Shown: piece by piece, positions 1 to 7,265 of the stretch
Layout: each line of letters opens with the position of its first letter
Numbering within the stretch: position 1 is the stretch's first letter
Assembly: GCA_036787815.1 (NCBI GenBank)
Contig: DAIQOP010000078.1
Location: 1-15,325 of the forward strand
Length of the DNA: 15,325 bases
DNA from: DATBAK01 sp036787815
Lineage (GTDB): Bacteria > Actinomycetota > Acidimicrobiia > IMCC26256 > PALSA-610
Direction: 5' to 3'
Notes under the pieces: generated by a model
What the model was told of the DNA's origin: nothing
What the model saw: the letters and a program-made list of their open reading frames with translations, nothing else
Databases searched by the model: none
Made by a program: the position numbers and the translations under genes

Positions 1-182
1 CGATGCGCGAGGGGGTGGTCTCGATCTCGCACGGCCACGTCGACGCGAATCCCGGCGTCCTCACGAGCGGAGATGTCGCGGTCGATCCGCTCACGACAAT
101 GCCACGCGTCGCGGGCCTCGAGGTCCGCGTCGCCCGCCTCGACCGCGACACGAGCGAGACCGACCGGCAACAACGATCATGA
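1..182 (+). CDS. Molybdopterin-dependent oxidoreductase, C-terminal fragment (5' end outside window)
   Basis: The frame open from base 3 to the TGA at 180-182 encodes about 59 residues and has no start of its own that looks real, so this is the tail of a gene entering from the left. The pattern GVVSISHGH, then ...DVAVDPLTTMPRVAGLEVRV, resembles the end of the molydopterin-dinucleotide-binding domain of formate dehydrogenase/nitrate reductase/BisC-like enzymes, which commonly end with VSLPHGWG, then a VDPLSG.P...G.PV.V segment. Such proteins bind a bis-MGD cofactor and carry out two-electron redox chemistry. The substrate cannot be told from the tail. The next gene follows immediately, with its ribosome binding site touching this stop codon, so the two are probably cotranscribed. 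Confidence is limited by the short length. Confidence 0.6.
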   Translation, partial: MREGVVSISHGHVDANPGVLTSGDVAVDPLTTMPRVAGLEVRVARLDRDTSETDRQQRS

Positions 183-187
183 GGAGG
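182..187 (+). promoter_or_regulatory. Ribosome binding site AGGAGG of the MDR oxidoreductase
   Basis: AGGAGG lies 8 bases before the GTG at 196 and begins inside the stop codon (180-182) of the upstream gene. It decides the GTG at 196 as the start of the quinone-reductase-like gene, against a longer open frame reaching back to base 73, and it suggests translational coupling. Confidence 0.75.
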
Positions 188-195
188 ACCTCGTT

Positions 196-1227
196 GTGAA
201 GGCCTGGAGAGTGCATCGATACGGCGCGCCGCAGGAGGTGTTGCAGCTCGACGACGTCGAGGCACCCGAACCCGGTGCCGGGGAGCTGAAGATCCGGGTC
301 ACGTCGGTGACGCTGAACTTCAACGACCTCGACGGCATCCACGGCCGATACAAGACGGTGCCCCGGCCGGTTCCGTACATCCCCGGCATGGAGGTGCTCG
401 GGGTCGTCGAGAAATGCGGAACGGGCGCGGAACGGTGGCTCGGACGGCGGGTCGTCGCGATCCCGTCCGGTGCCTTCGGTGGTTATGCCGAGTATGCCGT
501 CGCTCCGGCCAGCATGGCGTTCGAGATGCCGAGCGACATGCCCGAGCCGGGAGCCGCGGCGATCTTCATGCCGTTTCATCTCGCGTGGCTCGCGCTCCGC
601 GAACGAGCGCGTGTGCAACCGGGAGAGACCTTGCTCGTGCACGCGGGCGCGGGCGGTGCCGGCTCAGCTGCACTCCAGCTCGGTGTGCACGCGGGAGCGC
701 GCGTCTTCGCGACCGCGGGCTCACCCGAGAAGACGAAGCTGTGCCTCGAGCTCGGTGCCGAGCTCGCGATCAACTACCGGGACACCGATTTCGCGGAGGA
801 GGTGCTCGACGCGACGGCCGGTCGGGGTGTCGATGTCGCGTTCGATGCGGTGGGCGGCGACGTGACCGTGAACACGTTCCGATGCATGGCGTTCAACGGC
901 CGTCACATCCTCGCCGGCTTCGCGTCGGGCATCGAACAAGAAGACGAAGGCCTCGTGCCGCGACCGGTGCTGTTCGGGAACTTCTCACTCGTCGGCGTAT
1001 GTCATGCCTACGTCGACGACCCGGTGGTGTTCAAGCGATTGAGCGGGTTCAACTTCCCTGCGCATCGCGACGGCGAGCAATTGCACGGCGAGCTGTTGGC
1101 GTTGTTCGCGGCGGGCAAGCTCCGACCGATCGTCGGGCAAGAAGTGCCATTTCGCGAGCTTCCGGCCGCGCTCCACGCAATGGAAGAACGCCAAACGATC
1201 GGCCGCACCGTGGTCCGGCTTCCGTAG
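196..1227 (+). CDS. NADPH:quinone oxidoreductase-like MDR family (zinc-binding-dehydrogenase fold) enzyme
   Basis: A 343-residue medium-chain dehydrogenase/reductase, normal length for the quinone oxidoreductase/crotonyl-CoA reductase-like branch. The N-terminal GroES-like domain spans about residues 1-120 (YGAPQEVLQLDDVEAPEPG, then NFNDLDGIHGRY and PYIPGMEVLGVV). The Rossmann domain carries the glycine-rich nucleotide-binding turn HAGAGGAGSAA at 149-159, followed by the family's GA.VFATAGSPEK and FDAVGGDV segments. The four-cysteine structural zinc loop of alcohol dehydrogenases is absent, so the enzyme is probably zinc-independent and reduces an enone, quinone or acyl-CoA-type substrate with NADPH. 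The GTG start is chosen from the AGGAGG 8 bases upstream and because VKAWRVHRYG is where family members begin. It probably sits in an operon with the preceding molybdopterin enzyme. The exact substrate is unknown. Confidence 0.88.
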   Translation: MKAWRVHRYGAPQEVLQLDDVEAPEPGAGELKIRVTSVTLNFNDLDGIHGRYKTVPRPVPYIPGMEVLGVVEKCGTGAERWLGRRVVAIPSGAFGGYAEYAVAPASMAFEMPSDMPEPGAAAIFMPFHLAWLALRERARVQPGETLLVHAGAGGAGSAALQLGVHAGARVFATAGSPEKTKLCLELGAELAINYRDTDFAEEVLDATAGRGVDVAFDAVGGDVTVNTFRCMAFNGRHILAGFASGIEQEDEGLVPRPVLFGNFSLVGVCHAYVDDPVVFKRLSGFNFPAHRDGEQLHGELLALFAAGKLRPIVGQEVPFRELPAALHAMEERQTIGRTVVRLP

Positions 1228-1259
1228 GCGGGCCCCGGTCACGCAGCTCCGGGCGACGG

Positions 1260-1265
1260 TACTGT
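1260..1265 (+). promoter_or_regulatory. Candidate -10 box (TACTGT) for leaderless expression of the HD-LuxR gene
   Basis: TACTGT fits the actinobacterial TANNNT -10 pattern and ends 6 bases before the ATG at 1272, so transcription would begin at or next to the A of the start codon. There is no purine-rich ribosome binding site in front of this ATG, as expected for a leaderless mRNA. No convincing -35 hexamer is visible. Confidence 0.5.
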
Positions 1266-1271
1266 TTCGCA

Positions 1272-2825
1272 ATGACCGCCGATTCCGTGAGGCTGTCAGA
1301 ACTCGTTGCCACCCTGTCGCTGGCGTCCGATCTCGGGATGGGTCGACCCGTGGAGCGCGTCCTCCGCCAAACGGTGATCGCGATGCGGCTCGCCGATGCG
1401 GCCGGAGTCGCTCCGGAGGTCGCCGCCGCCACCTACTACACGTCACTGCTCACTTGGGTGGGATGCGCGACCGACACGAGTGAGTTGGCCGAGCTCTTCG
1501 GCGACGAGACGACCCTGTACGCCGACACGCACGACGACGATCTCGCCGGCGTGACAATGGCGGTGTTCGTCGCTCGGCACCTCGGCCACGGCAGCTCCCG
1601 CCTGCGTCGGATCGGCATGGTCGGCAAGTTCCTCGCGACGGCCGGCCGCTCGGTGCAGCAGGTGATGGAGTCGCACTGCCAGGCCGCGAGCGAGCTCGCC
1701 GGTCGGCTCGAGCTCGGCGAGGAGGTCTGCGCACCCCTCACCCAGGCGTTCGAGCGTTGGGACGGCAAGGGCGTCCCCGGTCGCGTGGGGCAGACCCAGC
1801 TGGCGCCGGCGATCCGTCTCGTCCATCTCGCGGACTGCATCGAGGCCTTCCACCACAGCGGGGGCGTCGACGCCGCGGTCGAGGTCGCCACGAGGCGGCG
1901 CGGCACGCAGTTCGATCCCGATCTCGTCGACCACTTCTGCGCGCAACCCGATGTCGTCCTCGACGGGCTCGGGTCGTTCCAGGCATGGGACCAGGTGATC
2001 GACCTCGACCCACGGTTGGGTCGGCAGCTCACCGCGGCGCAGCTCGACACGGCGTTGTACGCGCTCGGTGACTTCTCGGATCTCAAGTCGCCGTCGCGCA
2101 TCGGCCATTCGCGAGGTGTCGCAGAGCTGGTGGGTGAAGCAGCGCTCGCGTTGGGGATGCCGGAGGCCGAGGCGGCGAACCTGCGACGAGCCGGGGCGAT
2201 CCACGACGCGGGCATGGTGGGAGTGACGAGCGCGGTCTGGAACGCGACGGAGCCGTGGACGCTGGCACAGCAGGAGCGCGCACGGACCCACCCGTACTTC
2301 ACCGAGCGCATGTTCGCTCGCGTCGCGGCGCTGGCTCCGGCCGTGGCGCACGCATCGCAGCACCACGAGCGCCTCGACGGGAGTGGCTATCCGCACGGGC
2401 TGGCCGGCAACGCGCTCTCCATGCCGGCGAGGCTGTTGGCGGCGGCCGACGTCTACCACGCGTTGCGCGAGCCTCGCCCGTACCGACCGGCCTTCGACGG
2501 CGGCGCGGCGGCGGCCACGATGCGCGAAGAGGTGCGGGACGGGCGGCTCGACGGCGACGCCGTCGCGGCCGTCCTGACCAGCGCCGGCCACCGCGTACGC
2601 CGCCGGGCCGCGCTGCCGGCCGGCTTGACCCGCCGCGAGGTCGACGTGCTGGTACTGCTGGCGCGCGGGTGCTCCAACCCGCACATCGCCGAGGCGTTGA
2701 CGATCAGCCGCAAGACGGTGTCGTCGCACCTCGAGCACATCTACACGAAGCTCGGCGTGACCACACGGACCGAAGCGGCGCTGTTCGCGATGCAGCACGG
2801 ACTGGTCGAGCCGCTCGCGACCTGA
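1272..2825 (+). CDS. HD-GYP-like domain protein with C-terminal LuxR-type HTH (regulator)
   Basis: A 517-residue protein in three parts. Residues about 1-240 are a degenerate HD half: AFERWDGKGVP (159-169) keeps the shape of the HD-GYP motif, but the histidine pair is replaced and the HD pair position reads TW (61-62). Residues about 255-445 are a second HD-GYP-like half that keeps the expected metal ligands: H279, HD at 311-312, H340, HHERLDGSGYP at 364-374 and D393 in AADVYHAL. Residues 451-512 are a LuxR/GerE helix-turn-helix (LTRREVDVLVLLARG, then ISRKTVSSHLEHIYTKLG). HD-GYP domains hydrolyse cyclic di-GMP or related nucleotides, so this may couple nucleotide binding or turnover to transcription; that is inference. 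The ATG at 1272 is chosen because it lies 6 bases after a TANNNT box and begins the conserved N-terminus; the frame is open much further upstream but overlaps the previous gene. Confidence 0.85.
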   Translation: MTADSVRLSELVATLSLASDLGMGRPVERVLRQTVIAMRLADAAGVAPEVAAATYYTSLLTWVGCATDTSELAELFGDETTLYADTHDDDLAGVTMAVFVARHLGHGSSRLRRIGMVGKFLATAGRSVQQVMESHCQAASELAGRLELGEEVCAPLTQAFERWDGKGVPGRVGQTQLAPAIRLVHLADCIEAFHHSGGVDAAVEVATRRRGTQFDPDLVDHFCAQPDVVLDGLGSFQAWDQVIDLDPRLGRQLTAAQLDTALYALGDFSDLKSPSRIGHSRGVAELVGEAALALGMPEAEAANLRRAGAIHDAGMVGVTSAVWNATEPWTLAQQERARTHPYFTERMFARVAALAPAVAHASQHHERLDGSGYPHGLAGNALSMPARLLAAADVYHALREPRPYRPAFDGGAAAATMREEVRDGRLDGDAVAAVLTSAGHRVRRRAALPAGLTRREVDVLVLLARGCSNPHIAEALTISRKTVSSHLEHIYTKLGVTTRTEAALFAMQHGLVEPLAT

Positions 2826-2831
2826 CCAAAG

Positions 2832-2849
2832 ATCGGGTAGTTGCCCGAT
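2832..2849. terminator. Short hairpin between the HD-LuxR and SnoaL-like genes
   Basis: ATCGGG (2832-2837) and CCCGAT (2844-2849) form a perfect 6-bp stem with a 6-base loop, 6 bases after the HD-LuxR stop codon. There is no T tract. It could be a weak terminator or attenuator, or chance in GC-rich DNA. Confidence 0.25.
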
Positions 2850-2883
2850 GCGGTCGGTGGCGTCCCTGCGGTACAACAGAGGC

Positions 2884-3300
2884 ATGCACACCACCGACGC
2901 ATCGCCTTCGGTTCCTCACTTCGCCGCTGCCGGGTCGTTCCTCGAGGCGCTGGCAGCCCAGGACTTCGAGCGCCTCGCCGCCGCGCTCGACGACGACGCC
3001 TCGCTGTCTGCACTGCTTCCCCGGGGCTTCTGCGAGTGGCGCGGCGCGGCCGAGATCGCCGCCATGTTCGAGAAGTGGTTCGGTGACGTCGACGAGTTCG
3101 AGGTCGCCGATGCGGCGGTGGGTCAGGTCGGCTCCCGGCTCCAGCTGCGCTGGCGGATGCGGGTGCGCGGCGGGCCCCGCTTCGGCGACGACGCCATGGT
3201 CGTCGAGCAGCACGTCTACGCCGACACCGCGCCAACCGGTCGGATTCGGAGCATGTCGTTGCTGTGCTCCGGCTTCTGCAAGGAACACCTCGACGGCTGA
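2884..3300 (+). CDS. SnoaL/NTF2-like fold protein
   Basis: A 138-residue protein with the SnoaL-like layout: an N-terminal helix with F.EAL.AQDFERLAAALDDDA (about 19-39), a LLPRGFCEWRGAAEIAAMFEKWFGD segment, then strands ending in LRWRMRVRGG, VVEQHVYAD and the closing IRSMSLLCSGF. Family members are cone-shaped barrels acting as ketosteroid-isomerase-like cyclases, hydrolases or small-ligand binders; many have unknown roles. The ATG at 2884 is preferred over an in-frame ATG at 2848, because the latter lies inside a hairpin and adds a non-conserved MRSVASLRYNRG leader. A TACAAC sequence at 2872-2877 lies 6 bases before 2884 and could be a weak leaderless -10. It follows the HD-LuxR gene by 58 bases and precedes the DsrE-like gene by 46 bases, so the three could share a transcript. 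No substrate can be assigned. Confidence 0.7.
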   Translation: MHTTDASPSVPHFAAAGSFLEALAAQDFERLAAALDDDASLSALLPRGFCEWRGAAEIAAMFEKWFGDVDEFEVADAAVGQVGSRLQLRWRMRVRGGPRFGDDAMVVEQHVYADTAPTGRIRSMSLLCSGFCKEHLDG

Positions 3301-3346
3301 GCGGGTCGTCATCCATCTCACACACGACACAGAGAGCGCTTCAACC

Positions 3347-3745
3347 ATGACCGTATCCACGAACACCGCCACCATCACGACGCCCGACGGCAAGGTGCTC
3401 GTGTGCCTGACCCACGGCGCCGAGGAACCGGAGAACGTCCTGATCGCCTACCTCGTCGGGGTCGAGGCGCTCCGAGCCGGCAAGCAGGCCGTGATGTTCC
3501 TCACCAAGGACGCGATCCACGTCGCGACGACCGGCTTCGCCGAGAAGATCGACGTGCCCGGTGCGCCCTCGGTCGCGGCGCTCCACAACGAGTTCGCGAC
3601 CAAGGGCGGCCGGTTCTTCGCGTGCCCGGTCTGCGTGAAGGTCCGCAACATGGCAGACGCCGCGTGGGTCGCGAACGCCGAGATCGCCGGAGTCCCGTCG
3701 GTCTTCGAGTACACGACGGGCGGCGCGCTGGTGTTCAACTACTGA
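3347..3745 (+). CDS. DsrE/DsrF-like family protein
   Basis: A 132-residue protein with the DsrE/TusD-like alpha/beta fold: KVLVCLTHGAEEPENVLIAYLVGVEALRAGKQAVMFLTKDA arranged as strand, helix and strand, followed by a conserved cysteine motif FFACPVC at about 90-96 and a C-terminal EIAGVPSVFEY segment. DsrE-fold proteins move sulfane sulfur on a conserved cysteine (DsrEFH, TusBCD) or act as peroxiredoxin-like or accessory proteins. The CPVC pair here sits near the usual active-site cysteine position, so thiol or persulfide chemistry is plausible but not shown. No other sulfur-metabolism gene is in the window. The ATG at 3347 is the first codon before the conserved region; the ribosome binding site is weak (AGAGAG, about 10 bases upstream). 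It converges on the ABC permease gene with a 21-base gap. Confidence 0.8.
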   Translation: MTVSTNTATITTPDGKVLVCLTHGAEEPENVLIAYLVGVEALRAGKQAVMFLTKDAIHVATTGFAEKIDVPGAPSVAALHNEFATKGGRFFACPVCVKVRNMADAAWVANAEIAGVPSVFEYTTGGALVFNY

Positions 3746-3766
3746 CCGTCGCGCCGGCGGAGCCGT

Positions 3767-6322
3767 CTACTCGGAGGCGATCGCGTGGAGGACGTCGAGC
3801 CGGGCGGCGCGGCGCGCGGGCCGGAGCGAGGCCAGGAGTCCACCGACGACGGCCAGCACGCAGACCACGACCAGTGCCGTCACCGGAATGCTGAACGCGC
3901 CGAGCCCGGCACCGCGGATGGCGACGCTGATCGACCAACCGAAGAATCCACCCAGCACGATCCCGAAGCACGTGCCGAGCACGGCGATGAGCATCGCCTC
4001 CCACCGGACGGTGCTGCCCATCTGATGCCGGGTCATCCCCACCGCGCGCAGGAGACCGAGCTCCCGTGTCCGTTCGTAGATGGACAGGGCCATGGTGTTC
4101 GCGATGCTGAACAAGGCGATCAGCACCGCGAGCGCGAGGAGCCCGTACATGAGGTTGACGAGCTGATCGAGCTGCGCGGCTTGGCTGGCGATGTACGCAC
4201 CGCGGCTCTCCACGTTCGCGTTCGCGTACGCAGCTGCGACGCGGTCGATCGCAGCTCCTGCCGCGGCGTTACTCGCCGTCGACGCCTTCTTGACGTAGAC
4301 CGAGAAGTCGAATTGGTCGACTCCGCTCTGCTCGTGCAGCGCGTGGCTCACGACGTACAGGCCGGCGAGCTCCTTCTTCGTGTAGATACCCTCCACCTTC
4401 AAGGTGCGGACGGTGCCGTTGAGGAGCCGGAATCGAAGTGTGCCGCCGACGTCGAGGTGCCGTCGATTCGCTTCGCTTCGCTCGACGAGGATCCCGTCGG
4501 TGGTGAGGCGGTCGATCCTCCCCTTGACCATGCCGATGTCGAACACCTTGCCGACCGTCGCGGGATCGACGGCGACGTACGTCTCGGTGCGGACCGCACC
4601 GCCTTGCGTCACGCTCGCGGCGCCGACCCGCACCCCGGTCGCGGCGGCGACCTGCGGGAGCCGGTTGAGGGCGTCGGCGAGCTTCGGGCTCAGGCCTCCG
4701 TAGGCGTAGCTGTTGGTGCTGACCACGTAGTCCCCGGTGAACTGCTGCCCGAAGACGTCACGGGTCCAGTCCTTGGCCGACGCCGAGATGATCGTGATCG
4801 CCGCGACCAGCGCGACCCCGATCATGAGCGCCCCGCCGGTGCGAGCCGTGCGCTTGGGGTTGCGCATCGCGTTCTCGCGGGCGAGCGAGCCAACGACTCC
4901 CGAAACCGCCGGAAGCGGCGCGCCGAACACCCGCGTCAACGGCCGGGCGACGAGTGGCATGAGCACGAAGACGCCCACGAAGCTGAGCAATGCTCCGATC
5001 CCGACCCACAGGACGCCGGCACCGCCCAGACCCATCGCGAACCCCGCGATGCCGAGCGCCGTGACGAACCCGCCATAGAGCAGGCGCACGCGGGACTGCC
5101 CGGCGCGATCGATGTTGACGTCACGGATCGCGGCGAGCGGCGGCACCCGCGACGCGCGTGCTGAGGGGAACACCGCCGAGACGACCGTGACGAGGAGGCC
5201 GACGCCGAGCCCCACGAGCGCGGTGCGGAGCGTGAAGACCGTCCCGCCGGCGGGGATGTCGACGCCGAACGCGGCGAGCATGCCCTTCAGCCCGCCGGCC
5301 ACGAACACCCCTGCGGCGAGGCCGGTGGCGGACGCGAGGATGCCGACGAACACCCCCTCGAAGAGCTGCGCGCCGAGCACCTGTACCCGCGTCGCGCCGA
5401 CTGCACGCAGCAGTGCCATCTCCCTGATCCGCTGCGACACGATGATCTGGAACGTGTTGTAGATCGTGAAGCAGGCGACGACGAGACCGATCACCGCGAA
5501 CACCAGCAGGAACGTGTTGAAGAAGCCGAGCCCTTTCTGCACGCTGTTCTGGGTCTCGGCGACGAGCTTGGCGCCCGTCAGCGCCTCGACACCGTGCGGC
5601 AGCACTCGTGCGATACGCGCGGTCAACTCGGCCTGGCTGACGCCCGCTGCCGCGTGCACCATGACCGCGTCGACCTCACCGGTATGGCCGAGCAGCACCT
5701 TCTGCGCGGTGGGGAGATCGAAGAGCGCGGCGCTCGCGCCACCCGGCGAGTCGACCGTTCCGAAGCGGACGGTACCGACGAGCTTGAAGCGGTGTGGTCC
5801 GGTCTGGGTCAGCACCGTGACGGTGTCGCCGACGCGCAGGTGGCCCTTGCTCGCGCTCCCCTGGTCGATGACCGTCTCACCCGATCCCGGCGCGCGGCTG
5901 CCGGGAGTGAGCCGCCACGGGCTCAACGCACCGGACGCGTAGTTCATGCCGAACGTCGGGGCACCCTGCCCGGGGTTCCCGATCGCCTTGCCGTTGGACC
6001 CGACGATCTGTGCGTAGCTCTCGACGATTCCCAGTGCCTCGTCGGCGCCGGGTACGGCTCGAACCCGGGCAACGATCGTGTCGGGAATCCGGCCCCGCTC
6101 CTCGGTCGCCATCGTCGTGCCGACCGAGAGCGACGTCGACGACCGCACGTACGTGTCGGTGCTGACGTAGACCTGTGCGAACAGATCGTTGAAGGTGCGC
6201 CGGATCGTGTCGGTGAACACGAGGGTGCCGGTGAGGAACGCGACACCGAGCATCACCGAGAACGCGGTGCTGAAGAGACGCAGCTTCTTTCCCAGCGTGG
6301 CTTTCAACGCGACGCGAAACAT
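3767..6322 (-). CDS. MacB/FtsX-type ABC transporter permease (double FtsX domain)
   Basis: An 851-residue membrane protein. Residues 17-38 are an N-terminal transmembrane segment (FSTAFSVMLGVAFLTGTLVF), followed by a large extracytoplasmic MacB periplasmic-core-like domain to about 260. A first FtsX block with three or more helices lies at about 265-390 and includes SQRIREMALLRAVGATR (296-312). After two more helices (about 415-460) comes a second FtsX unit with its own anchor helix (about 498-515), an outer domain and a C-terminal FtsX block (about 715-840) with the matching signature YERTRELGLLRAVGMTR. It ends in RPARRAARLDVLHAIASE. This double arrangement is typical of LolCE/MacB-related permeases that move or extract lipids, peptides or drugs at the outer membrane face rather than importing solutes. 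It lies 3 bases downstream of its ATPase and is surely cotranscribed. The substrate is unknown. Confidence 0.93.
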   Translation of the reverse strand: MFRVALKATLGKKLRLFSTAFSVMLGVAFLTGTLVFTDTIRRTFNDLFAQVYVSTDTYVRSSTSLSVGTTMATEERGRIPDTIVARVRAVPGADEALGIVESYAQIVGSNGKAIGNPGQGAPTFGMNYASGALSPWRLTPGSRAPGSGETVIDQGSASKGHLRVGDTVTVLTQTGPHRFKLVGTVRFGTVDSPGGASAALFDLPTAQKVLLGHTGEVDAVMVHAAAGVSQAELTARIARVLPHGVEALTGAKLVAETQNSVQKGLGFFNTFLLVFAVIGLVVACFTIYNTFQIIVSQRIREMALLRAVGATRVQVLGAQLFEGVFVGILASATGLAAGVFVAGGLKGMLAAFGVDIPAGGTVFTLRTALVGLGVGLLVTVVSAVFPSARASRVPPLAAIRDVNIDRAGQSRVRLLYGGFVTALGIAGFAMGLGGAGVLWVGIGALLSFVGVFVLMPLVARPLTRVFGAPLPAVSGVVGSLARENAMRNPKRTARTGGALMIGVALVAAITIISASAKDWTRDVFGQQFTGDYVVSTNSYAYGGLSPKLADALNRLPQVAAATGVRVGAASVTQGGAVRTETYVAVDPATVGKVFDIGMVKGRIDRLTTDGILVERSEANRRHLDVGGTLRFRLLNGTVRTLKVEGIYTKKELAGLYVVSHALHEQSGVDQFDFSVYVKKASTASNAAAGAAIDRVAAAYANANVESRGAYIASQAAQLDQLVNLMYGLLALAVLIALFSIANTMALSIYERTRELGLLRAVGMTRHQMGSTVRWEAMLIAVLGTCFGIVLGGFFGWSISVAIRGAGLGAFSIPVTALVVVCVLAVVGGLLASLRPARRAARLDVLHAIASE

Positions 6323-6325
6323 GGC

Positions 6326-7081
6326 TCAGTCCCCGAGACGGCGCAGAGTGTCGAGAATGCCGTCGATCGTCGGATGCTGCAGTTCGGACGTGATCCGGCC
6401 GTCGGCGAGGAACACGACTCGATCGGCGTAGCTCGCGGCGCGGGGATCATGGGTGACCATGACGACGGTCTGGCCGAAGCCGTCGACCGCCGCGCGAGTC
6501 ATCTCGAGCAACTCGGTCGCCGACTTCGAATCGAGATTGCCGGTGGGTTCGTCGGCGAAGATCAGCTCCGGACGCGTGATCATCGCCCGGGCGGCCGCCA
6601 CCCGCTGCTGCTGGCCACCCGACAGCTCCGACGGGCGGTGACGGAGACGATCGCCGAGCCTCAGGGCGCCCACCAACGTGTCGAGCCAGTCGTGCTCGGG
6701 CCGGTGACCGCCGAGGGCGAGCGTGATGTTCTCCACCGCGGTCAACGTCGGAACGAGATTGAACGTCTGGAAGACGAAGCCGACCCGCTCACGGCGTAAC
6801 AGCGTCAACGGTTTGTCGCTCAGCCGGCTGAGATCCGTGTCACCGATGAAGACCGCGCCCGAAGTGAGCCCGTCGAGCCCGGCGAGGCAGTGCAGCAGGG
6901 TCGATTTGCCCGACCCGGAGGGGCCCATGATCGCGGTGAGCCGGGCGGCCTCGAACGTCACCGTGACGTCGTCGAGGGCCCGGACCTCGGTCGCACCCGA
7001 GCCGTAGACCTTGGTGGCGCCCTGGGCGCGAGCTGCAACACGAGTGATTGCGGTCGCGGGCGGCGCAGTCGTCAGCGTCAT
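6326..7081 (-). CDS. ABC transporter ATP-binding protein (MacB/LolD type)
   Basis: A 251-residue ATPase with all catalytic elements: Walker A GPSGSGKST (53-61), Q-loop glutamine 105 in VFQTFNL, signature LSGGQQQR (153-160), Walker B LIFADEPT (173-180) and H-loop VTHD (209-212). The TAVENITLAL and EPTGNLDSKSA segments are those of the LolD/MacB/FtsE group, which partners FtsX-type permeases. The permease gene begins 3 bases after its stop. The ATG at 7081 is preferred to the GTG at 7087, because the GGGAGG at 7090-7095 lies 8 bases from the ATG but only 2 from the GTG. The operon is divergent from the secreted propeller-repeat gene, with 184 bases between the two starts. Export or mechanotransmission with its permease is expected; the substrate cannot be read. 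Confidence 0.95.
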   Translation of the reverse strand: MTLTTAPPATAITRVAARAQGATKVYGSGATEVRALDDVTVTFEAARLTAIMGPSGSGKSTLLHCLAGLDGLTSGAVFIGDTDLSRLSDKPLTLLRRERVGFVFQTFNLVPTLTAVENITLALGGHRPEHDWLDTLVGALRLGDRLRHRPSELSGGQQQRVAAARAMITRPELIFADEPTGNLDSKSATELLEMTRAAVDGFGQTVVMVTHDPRAASYADRVVFLADGRITSELQHPTIDGILDTLRRLGD

Positions 7082-7089
7082 CGTCACCG

Positions 7090-7095
7090 CCTCCC
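7090..7095 (-). promoter_or_regulatory. Ribosome binding site GGGAGG of the ABC ATPase gene
   Basis: On the minus strand GGGAGG lies 8 bases before the ATG at 7081 and only 2 bases before an in-frame GTG at 7087, so it argues for the ATG as the main start. Confidence 0.6.
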
Positions 7096-7251
7096 ATCCG
7101 ACGGATCCTGCTTCTCAGCGTGACGCCGGATCCCTCCACGGAACAGAGGCTGACGTCACAACGCGTCGCCGGACAACGACAGGTCGGTGCACGAGGCGCG
7201 TCTCGCGAGCAACGTGCCGAACGGACCCTGGCGCCGGCGCGGGCGCCCGCT

Positions 7252-7257
7252 TACGAT
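7252..7257 (+). promoter_or_regulatory. Candidate -10 box (TACGAT) of the propeller-repeat gene
   Basis: TACGAT matches TANNNT and ends 8 bases before the GTG at 7266. No ribosome binding site is visible there, which is consistent with leaderless or near-leaderless expression. An identical TACGAT is found upstream of the SDR gene (10893-10898). Confidence 0.4.
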
Positions 7258-7265
7258 CCCGTGTC

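Noticed and set aside
414..1271. Upstream extension of the HD-LuxR frame by 286 codons
   Set aside because: It overlaps the quinone-reductase gene in another frame and is arginine-rich noise; the conserved protein begins at 1272.
2848..2883. Alternative ATG at 2848 for the SnoaL-like gene
   Set aside because: It lies in the right arm of a hairpin, lacks a ribosome binding site, and adds residues unlike family N-termini.
3746..3766. CGCCGGCG palindrome in the convergent gap between the DsrE-like and permease genes
   Set aside because: Too short and without a loop or T tract to be called a terminator in such GC-rich DNA.
3785..5164. Long plus-strand open frame of about 459 codons opposite the ABC permease gene
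   Set aside because: It is antisense to a clear permease, has a composition rich in E, R, D, H and P with no recognisable motif, and is explained by GC-biased third positions of the true gene.
5594..6799. Plus-strand open frame of about 401 codons across the ABC permease/ATPase junction
   Set aside because: It is antisense to two genes with intact catalytic motifs and shows low-complexity charged composition; a shadow frame.
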